From contig JBBJMP010000010.1 of assembly GCA_037718865.1 (NCBI GenBank), forward strand, positions 1 through 64,000: a DNA stretch of 64,000 nt. Direction: 5' to 3'. The notes beneath the pieces were generated by a model that worked only from the letters and a program-made list of their open reading frames with translations, ran no database searches and was not told the DNA's origin. The DNA comes from JADCRZ01 sp037718865 (lineage in GTDB: Bacteria > Bacteroidota > Bacteroidia > Chitinophagales > Chitinophagaceae). Both the position numbers and the translations under genes were made by a program. This document shows positions 58,225-64,000 of this stretch, piece by piece. The stretch's first letter is position 1. Every line of letters starts with the position of its first letter.

Positions 58225-59991
58225 GCCTTATGAAGTTTAGTGTAGTATTAAACCCACGAAGCAATGTCAATTGGTTTTATAAATTGACGATCTGAAAAAG
58301 GATGATTTATAACAAACAGCTCATTCAAGCAAAGCCAAAGACCTGGCTCTTATCCTGTGGAATTTTTGGTATCATATCTGCGGAATGTCCGAATTTATAT
58401 ACCGGAAAATTAAGTGGCTCTTATCTGCGGAATGGTGGCTCTTATCCTGTGGAACAGGTGGCTCTTATGGCGTGGAATTTTTGGTATCTTATCCGGTGGA
58501 ACGATGGCTCTTATCTTGCGGAATAGTGGCTTTTATAGTGTGGAATACTCAATCGAATACATCCATGACTAAAGGCACGTTTCTCAATTTCAAATAAGGA
58601 TTGAGATGGCGTATCATGAAAATAGATACTGTAATTGTTTGGGAAGATAAACTTGACCTTACCTAATGCATTATTGCCTCCCGGTTTTTGCCTGATCTCG
58701 GGTAACCCATTGCTGAATCCTGTTTGTTCCATATTATGACGAACCAGGTAGTTTGCGCTTTTTCGGATGCCCGGCAGAATCTCTTTTCGCACAATGCTCC
58801 GGGGTACATTCCAATACGGACTAAACACCACGTATTTCAACGTATCCGTAAAAACAACGGTTTTGTTTGCTGCCGTGCCCACGACAATATCCATATCAAA
58901 AACTTTTTTTGAACCTTCAAAAACATAAAGTTTAAATCGGGTATGTTGGCTATTATCTGTTAACCTGAGGCTCTCTCGGCATCCAGCGCATACGTTCCAT
59001 ATTGATAAGTATTTGTTCAATCCTATCTTCAACGGGCACATTTAAAACCTTTATAAGTGCCGCGTTGATCATTCCATCTTGTTTGAAACCGAACCGCTTT
59101 TGCGCCTTTTTGACAGCTATTGAAAATTCATTTGAAAAGTTGGAAGTTGTATCGCTTACCTGATAACCGCCCTCCATTGCCAGGCGCTGTTTCGTTTGCT
59201 TAATTACAGTAGCTGAATCGCCTTGCCTGTACATCTTTTTACCCTCTGAAATAATAGTTTTCCAACCACCTTGTTTCTTATGGACAGCATACCTTTTCAG
59301 GGCGGCATTCATCAATTGATATTGAGCATTGAGAGGCTCCCATCGTTCTGCATTCTGGCCTTTATTCGCCAGCAGGGAATCTAATAATGCCATAGCATTT
59401 ATCTTCTTACCCGGTATATGCCACTGCACTTCTTCGGGGTTAACTTTGCCGGCATACGCATGTTGCGCATATTTAAAAAAATGTTGTGTAAACTGAAGTT
59501 CAGTTATAGCGGTTTCATCGCCTGAAGGATTAATAAGTGTATCATCATCCGCTAAAGATTTCATTCGCTCATGCAACTTCCTATCTACATGTGCCGTATC
59601 ATGCGTAAGCTGTATGTAATTATTGTGAAGGTTCAGGAACGCTCTTGTGTGCTCAGTTAAACCATCGGTTGTAAACCACGCAAACCGGTAACTTCGGGTT
59701 TTGTAAAAATTGCGTAATCTGTTGCCATCACTTTGTTTAAGAATTTGACTGCTAATAAAATTTTCAACTTTTCCACTATCCAAAAACAGGTCAAAAATAG
59801 CGGTGGATTTGTTAATCGTAATGTCTTTTCGAACTTCCCTTATTTTAACTTCCTGGCTTCTGCAGTTTGTAAAAAGAACGATTGTAAATAATAGAAACTT
59901 GTAAACTGCTTTCATCTTTTAAAGCTTTTATAAGTGTCAAACTGTATCAATATCAGCGTTTTTTCCACGTATAGCAAAGGAACATCCACTA

Positions 59992-61005
59992 TTACTTATC
60001 TACCACATTGATATAAGAATCCATTAAACGTAAATATTTGTTTACATCAGCCAATACAAATTTTCTTTGAATATCATCCGCAGCACACCTGGATCTGAGA
60101 CTATTGACCTTAGCACGTATATTGGCACGGTAACTTTTATAATAAATGAATAGCCTGTGATCGTCATCTGTTTTCATTGAAGGGAATAGATTATTGTAAA
60201 GGTTTATAAATAAATCAGACAAATCTTTCCTGTCAGATGCATCAAGATCCATACATAAAAAGGCAACCTCGTTCAGCACATCTGTTTGCCGGTAATCATC
60301 ATTAAATTCAATACAATCAAAAGGCTGAGGAGATGGCAGTAAAAAAATGTTCCTCGAATGCAAATCTCCATGACAATCCCTAAAAAAACCGGACTTAAGC
60401 CTGTTTGCTAAAAGCTCTTTGTTCTTTTCAATAAATGTATTGGATATATCAATAGCTCGATTTATAATATTACTGTTATTATTATCAGAATTTTCCCTCA
60501 AATAATCTCTTTCTTCACCGAGGTCACTATACCTATTTTGAACATCCAGAAAATCTTTTTGGTATATTATGCTTGTATTTTTATGAAAGGCTGCAATTTT
60601 TTCGGCTAAGTTCTGAATATCTGAAATTGTCACTTTATTGTTTAGTAAGAGTGCATCCATTTGCCTCTCTCTGTCTAATTTTCGCATCCTTACAGCATAA
60701 TCTATCACTTCTCCGTCTTCACCGCCAATGATAAGACTTCCCGAAATATTCCTTACGGGTTGCACATCCAGGTATATATCATCAGTAAGCCTTTTATTTA
60801 ATTCAACTTCTCTTTTGCAAAAATATTTTCGCTTGTCCAAAGTTGAAAAATCAAGGAATGAATAGTGGATGGGCTTTTTAATTTTATAGACAAAATGGTC
60901 ACATATAATCACCCATGAAATATGTGTTTCTATCAACTCCCGTGAACTACAGCTTTGCGGAAACCGCCCTTTCAAAACCAGTTCATTTATTAGTTCTTTT
61001 GTCAT
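59992..61005 (-). CDS. APH-fold kinase-like protein (COG2187 type)
   Basis: A 337-residue protein of the aminoglycoside-phosphotransferase fold: N-terminal lobe with HFVYKIKKPIHYSFLDFST, the catalytic loop motif CHGDLHSRNIF (about residue 215), and the metal-binding aspartate in FDCIEFNDDYR. This is the COG2187 group, which lacks a known substrate and is often fused to a P-loop kinase. Here the partner is a separate upstream gene that overlaps it by 23 bp, implying translational coupling. Probably a small-molecule phosphotransferase. Intact. Confidence 0.82.
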   Translation of the reverse strand: MTKELINELVLKGRFPQSCSSRELIETHISWVIICDHFVYKIKKPIHYSFLDFSTLDKRKYFCKREVELNKRLTDDIYLDVQPVRNISGSLIIGGEDGEVIDYAVRMRKLDRERQMDALLLNNKVTISDIQNLAEKIAAFHKNTSIIYQKDFLDVQNRYSDLGEERDYLRENSDNNNSNIINRAIDISNTFIEKNKELLANRLKSGFFRDCHGDLHSRNIFLLPSPQPFDCIEFNDDYRQTDVLNEVAFLCMDLDASDRKDLSDLFINLYNNLFPSMKTDDDHRLFIYYKSYRANIRAKVNSLRSRCAADDIQRKFVLADVNKYLRLMDSYINVVDK

Positions 61006-61501
61006 TTCTTAAATGTAGATAACTTTGAGCTATGTGTAACATCTCCTCAATATTATCATCAGTTGATTGCAATATCAAATGATCTTGATACAACGGCTCC
61101 CATTCATTTTTTATTTTTTTATATACCTCAAAATCTGCCTCGCTATCAGCTCTTGTTTCTTTTAGTCTTTCACTGATCACAGATTCATTTGCCCTCACTT
61201 CAATAAAACTGATCTTTTCATTTGGTTTAGCCTCGTTAATAAATTTTCTTCTAATATCACTTTTGTAAAATGTCGCATCCATTACCAGGTTTCTGTTTTC
61301 TTTCAGCATTTCCCTCATTCTTGCCAGCATTTTATTATATACTAAGACCTTCTCATTTAATGAATAAGTTCTATTATCAGGAAACGTCCTTCTTACGCGG
61401 TCACTGTTTATATATTCTGCATTGATAAGATGGGCTAACCGTGAGGCAAAATAGCTCTTGCCTGAACCTGGTAAACCAAAGACAATAGCAACCATATACA
61501 A
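60983..61501 (-). CDS. P-loop kinase (COG0645 type)
   Basis: 172 residues: Walker A GLPGSGKS (residue about 8), INSDRVRRTF after the first strand, a lid region, and RLKETRADSEADFEVY near the C-terminus. Matches the zeta-toxin/gluconate-kinase-like AAA_33 group that is commonly fused to, or adjacent to, the COG2187 kinase. The start may be the ATG at 61501 or the one two codons later. Forms an overlapping pair with the next gene. Confidence 0.82.
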   Translation of the reverse strand: MYMVAIVFGLPGSGKSYFASRLAHLINAEYINSDRVRRTFPDNRTYSLNEKVLVYNKMLARMREMLKENRNLVMDATFYKSDIRRKFINEAKPNEKISFIEVRANESVISERLKETRADSEADFEVYKKIKNEWEPLYQDHLILQSTDDNIEEMLHIAQSYLHLRNDKRTNK

Positions 61502-61659
61502 ATCATTTTTAATGCCTGTTTTTGATGGATAAATAATACCCTAAAGCCTTATCAGAATAATCCACAAATAATATTAATTCAAGAAGCGTATAACAAAGGC
61601 TTGAACTGATTCAGCTTTCAACTTATCAGGAAGTAAATCAATAATTTTTTCCGGGACTG

Positions 61660-62037
61660 ATTAAATGGTATTTTATCAGCTATCCGCCCCGTCTTTTTCT
61701 TCTGCTTATTTTCCTCATTGTGGAGCAGCTACAAATACAAAACGAGGCTTTTCAAAGCAACATCTCATCGCAAAGATATCTAACCCTTTTTTTGTTATAT
61801 TTGATGGTTACGATTTTTGCCGGTTATATAATAAAAGAATTTTATATTTCCCTCTCTATTTTTATTTTTTTCTCCTCAAAGATGTTCGTGTTTATCAGTC
61901 AGATAAAAGCTCTCCGCTTTTTCATTTCTAACCCGAAACCGTGTATCTCCTCTATTTCAAAACCTTCAAATAATTTGTTATAATGTTCCCAAACCTCTTC
62001 AAATCTTTTGTCAAAGGCGTTTATGATCTCAGCTCAT
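61660..62037 (-). pseudogene. CHAD-domain protein, decayed
   Basis: From an ATG at 62037 one base out of frame, the minus strand reads EIINAFDKRFEEVWEHYNKLF, then EIEEIHGFGLEMKKRRAF, which is the conserved start of a CHAD domain (histidine-rich helical domain binding polyphosphate). Further pieces (ITGKNRNHQIQQKK, VRYLCDEMLL) follow in other frames with stops between them. At least three frameshifts. Plus-strand open frames over the same DNA are shadows. CHAD proteins occur with polyphosphate and stress genes. Confidence 0.5.
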
Positions 62038-62078
62038 TTTATATAATTCAATAAGAATTATAATAAAATATCTATTAA

Positions 62079-62388
62079 TTAACCAGAGACACCGTTAAAA
62101 TCACTCCTTTCAAAGCGGCCTGTTTTTTCACCCAGGCGGATACAGAAAATAATCCCGTCTATTTTCTCAGAATATTCGTTAGAAGCAAACGGCCACACCG
62201 GGGATAACTGCATTGTTTTGCTTGCTAATCCTAAAATTTTACGTGCTAATAATTTTTGTATACCCTCATTTCTTTCCCTGGTTTCGGTAAGTTCTTTAAA
62301 TTCTCCCCACGCAATAACAGATTTCCAATTGGCTATGTTTTCCAGTAAGCACTTCTTCAATTTCGGTACTGTTTAATTTGCCAAACAT
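62079..62388 (-). pseudogene. Pyridoxamine-phosphate-oxidase-like flavin protein, internal deletion
   Basis: Starts with MFGKLNSTEIEEVL at 62388 and ends with NWKSVIAWGEFKELTE, LSPVWPF and IFCIRLGEKTGRFE. The normal family member has about 60 further residues between these parts, including the flavin-binding strands. They are missing, and the frame changes at the junction (near 62340). Such proteins are small FMN-binding stress proteins in Bacteroidota. Non-functional as read. Confidence 0.7.
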
Positions 62389-62835
62389 ATTTATATTTTT
62401 CTTTTATGATTTTTGTCGCTGAGCTCTTTAAGGAAGCTAATTTTTTATTTCTTCGTTTATGATAATATTCGGATAACGAAAGCAATTATAAGAAATTAAA
62501 AGCTATATTGTTACTATTTTATACTGTTACAAATTTACAAGATTATTTTGTACGAAGAATTATTACATTTTGTCTAACACAAAAGCAACAAATGCCTTTG
62601 CATAACGAAAGCCAAAAGCTACAAGAAGCAAAGTTATGAGCTATACTGGATATTGCGTGTAATCTTAGAAGCCGGAGGAGGGGGGAAGGGGAGATTATAA
62701 AATAAATTTTTTTGATAGCAAATTATTTAATGACGCATCCTTAAACAATGATCACCGTCATAAAATGGCAATGATATGTATCAGTTATTGTGCTGCTTCG
62801 AACATTTACTTTGATTATCACAACATTCCAATCGA
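62389..62835. other. Gene-free stretch
   Basis: About 450 AT-rich bases with no supported gene. On the minus strand a cluster of GTAA/GTAAC sites (62512-62575) resembles half-sites of the 57-bp module but not its spacing. A GGAGGAGGGGGGAAGGGG purine run lies at about 62674. Confidence 0.4.
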
Positions 62836-62961
62836 ATGTCTTCCGGCAAAAAACGTTCTTCAATCTATACACTTCATAATAAGGTTCTACTCACAAAGGG
62901 TGGTTCTCAGTATTTCAATTTACTTAAACAATTAATTACACGAAAAATATTTTCTCCGTAA
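62836..62961 (+). pseudogene. Phospholipase D-like protein, N-terminal stub
   Basis: 41 residues reading MSSGKKRSSIYTLHNKVLLTKGGSQYF, then NLLKQLI, which fits the start of cardiolipin-synthase-like phospholipase D proteins, where a GGxxYFxxLxxxI motif precedes the first HKD domain. The frame stops at 62961 and no HKD motif follows. Confidence 0.45.
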
Positions 62962-63101
62962 ATCAGAAATGGAGAAATGTTTTTAATAATATTTCAGGAT
63001 TTAGTGGTTTTGGGTAGTTTATCTGTCAACATAATATTCCAAACCAAAATTGGTGTGGTCAAAATGAAACAATTGAGGAAGTATTTATATAGAATTGTCA
63101 T

Positions 63102-64000
63102 TTACATAATTGAATATTTTAACTCCAAAACATTGTATTCAATCTCTCTCAAATTAAATTTTCCATACGTAAACTTTCCATCAGGGTAATGCCATATCGT
63201 TTCACCATAAGTCATTACATTTATTCCGTTGAAGTTTTTATAATTGCTAACAGGTGTTGAGAATGGATATCGCTTCATATCGGTTATTGCTGAACGGTCA
63301 TTAGATATAAAGTCAATCATCTGCCCCTGTTTATTAAAATACAGGGTAGCAGTGATAGAAATAGCATGATTGGTGAAAGTAGCTTTTGCAGAATGGCTAT
63401 CAATTGGCTGCCATTGAATCCGTTTGTCAATTAATGTTGCCGGCGCCATCAAACACATATCATTAAATAGTGTGACTGTTTCTGCTTTGTTCATAATATC
63501 TCCTGATTGTTTCACGACTGAAAATAATCCAAAGACTCTTATATCCATTGTAGCTGTTGAATTGCTATATTTATGATAACCAGGAACTACAAAGCCTTTC
63601 ATTTTTGCTTTAATAAAAAACAACCGCGTGGGTTCATCAAAAAAATTATATTGCTCCGCAATGAATGGAAAATAGTCTTTCCCCTTATCTCTCATCTGTC
63701 CTTCAAATACAATGCGTACATTTTTTACTTTGGGTTTGTTTAGTACGCCAGCATATTTCAGGTAACGCTGCACAGGTTCCGGTAACGGCAGTAAATCTGA
63801 TTCGGTAAGCAAATCTGTCTTCAAGATATTGGCACGTTGCAGATTTACTTTTACATCTTTCTGATAGCTTTTTTCAAAACTGTAGCTTCCCCAACTGAAT
63901 ACGGAAGCAACAAGAATAATTACATTGGCAATGGTGCCGAACTTTGCATCCTTCCAAACACTTAAGATTAGTATCTGCGAGATGATGACTGCAATTAACC
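63102..64000 (-). CDS. DUF6544 membrane protein, partial at window end
   Basis: The frame is open to the window edge (about 299 residues so far; the start lies outside). Two hydrophobic segments (AVIISQILILSV and IANVIILVASVFSWG) precede a soluble domain with LPLPEPVQRYLKYAG, IVFEGQMRDKG, MDIRVFGLFSVV and a C-terminal TYGETIWHYPDGKFTYGKFNLREIEY. The same LPEPVQRY motif defines the broken paralogue at 50693. Not an independent start at the TTG at 63824, because homology-like sequence continues upstream. Function of the family is unknown. Confidence 0.75.
   Translation of the reverse strand, partial: LIAVIISQILILSVWKDAKFGTIANVIILVASVFSWGSYSFEKSYQKDVKVNLQRANILKTDLLTESDLLPLPEPVQRYLKYAGVLNKPKVKNVRIVFEGQMRDKGKDYFPFIAEQYNFFDEPTRLFFIKAKMKGFVVPGYHKYSNSTATMDIRVFGLFSVVKQSGDIMNKAETVTLFNDMCLMAPATLIDKRIQWQPIDSHSAKATFTNHAISITATLYFNKQGQMIDFISNDRSAITDMKRYPFSTPVSNYKNFNGINVMTYGETIWHYPDGKFTYGKFNLREIEYNVLELKYSIM

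Larger units (their letters stand above)
55564..58551 (-). mobile_element. IS21-family element, copy 2, 2,988 bp
   Basis: Same length, ends, gene content and repeat arrays as copy 1 at 7211-10198, in the same orientation. Target duplication ATCG lies at 55560-55563 and 58552-58555 (4 bp, versus 7 bp at copy 1). Protein products are identical to copy 1, which points to recent transposition. Confidence 0.92.
55324..59915 (-). pseudogene. YcbB-type L,D-transpeptidase, split by IS21 copy 2
   Basis: An L,D-transpeptidase that would form 3-3 crosslinks in peptidoglycan. The N-terminal lipobox ends FTNC, a large scaffold domain follows, then a peptidoglycan-binding-like segment (AQKRFGFKQDGMINAALIKVLNV), ILINMERMRWMP, and the catalytic motif SHGCIRLS with the nucleophilic cysteine. 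IS21 copy 2 splits the gene right after SHGCIR. Removing it and one ATCG restores RLSDPTKLASYLL, and the frame runs to the TAG at 55324. Two further frameshifts lie near 58950-58970 (after REPQVN and within the FKLYVFEG strand), so the gene was already broken or the read is faulty there. Confidence 0.85.

Noticed and set aside
7211..58551. A 51-kb composite transposon bounded by the two IS21 copies
   Set aside because: Outer flanks do not match: the left outer flank ends AATACCG and the right outer flank begins ATCG, while each IS has its own duplication on both sides. The copies inserted independently.
58333..58551. CRISPR-like array of short spaced repeats
   Set aside because: Repeats are only about 20 bp, variable in sequence and spacing, lie inside IS21 ends, and no cas genes are present.
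61665..61983. Two overlapping plus-strand frames as small membrane proteins
   Set aside because: The minus strand over the same DNA carries recognisable CHAD-domain coding remnants; the plus-strand hydrophobicity is a by-product of AT-rich antisense sequence.
62500..62585. Sixth copy of the 57-bp promoter module upstream of the flavin-protein remnant
   Set aside because: GTAA-type sites are present on the minus strand but the distances between them differ and no TTTG box lies at the fixed position.

Overview
The window looks like a chromosome segment of a Bacteroidota bacterium, most likely a Chitinophagales-type environmental denitrifier or N2O reducer. The base composition is AT-rich. Start sites lack purine-rich Shine-Dalgarno sequences. 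The promoters I can support end in a TTTG-type -7 box as known for this phylum, and the nitrous oxide reductase is the clade II type common in Bacteroidota. No rRNA, tRNA or CRISPR array was seen.

Layout: (1) 1-6.8 kb: the edge of an IS21-like element, then broken nmrA-like, yceI, DUF1003, usp, acg and D-lactate dehydrogenase genes with one intact tandem universal stress protein and an IS5 element. (2) 7.2-10.2 kb: IS21 copy 1, inserted in an ATP-cone/nuclease gene. (3) 11-23.6 kb: a lipoprotein, an intact P2-type ATPase with the calcium-site residues, a broken CusA/CusB-type efflux system, an IS4 element, a broken NadR-like ATPase, a broken copper P-type ATPase and an acetate kinase gene interrupted by an IS1595 element. 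(4) 23.6-34.8 kb: intact phosphoketolase and a 2,905-residue cyclic beta-1,2-glucan synthase. (5) 35.1-48.6 kb: another IS4 element, then a complete nitrous oxide reduction operon (cytochrome c, nosZ, fused nosL, nosD, nosF, nosY) beside a divergent membrane protein with a haem-copper-oxidase-like histidine pattern, then a broken cation ATPase. (6) 48.7-55.2 kb: cbpM/cbpA, a broken DUF6544 gene, an integrase chimera, an IS21 remnant and an intact zinc alcohol dehydrogenase. (7) 55.3-64 kb: an L,D-transpeptidase gene split by IS21 copy 2, two small-molecule-kinase-like genes, decayed CHAD, flavin-oxidase and phospholipase D fragments, and a partial DUF6544 gene.

How the genes fit together: universal stress proteins, an Acg-type nitroreductase, CtpF-like P2 ATPases, D-lactate dehydrogenase, phosphoketolase plus acetate kinase, alcohol dehydrogenase, CbpA and N2O reductase form a low-oxygen or redox-stress survival set, similar in content to the mycobacterial dormancy (DosR) regulon though not obviously homologous in regulation. 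The most interesting signal is a promoter module with identical 57-bp geometry found five times, upstream of yceI, the tandem Usp, a lipoprotein, the nos operon and the alcohol dehydrogenase. It has three GTAA-type half-sites at fixed offsets and a TTTG-ending -7 box. It ties the scattered genes into one apparent regulon under an unidentified regulator.

The window is also unusually decayed. About twenty genes carry frameshifts, in-frame stops, deletions or IS insertions, while the nos operon, phosphoketolase, glucan synthase, calcium-type ATPase and alcohol dehydrogenase are intact. Several frameshifts lie in short homopolymers, so sequencing error must be excluded. The nonsense codons, deletions, chimeras and IS insertions argue that much of the decay is real.
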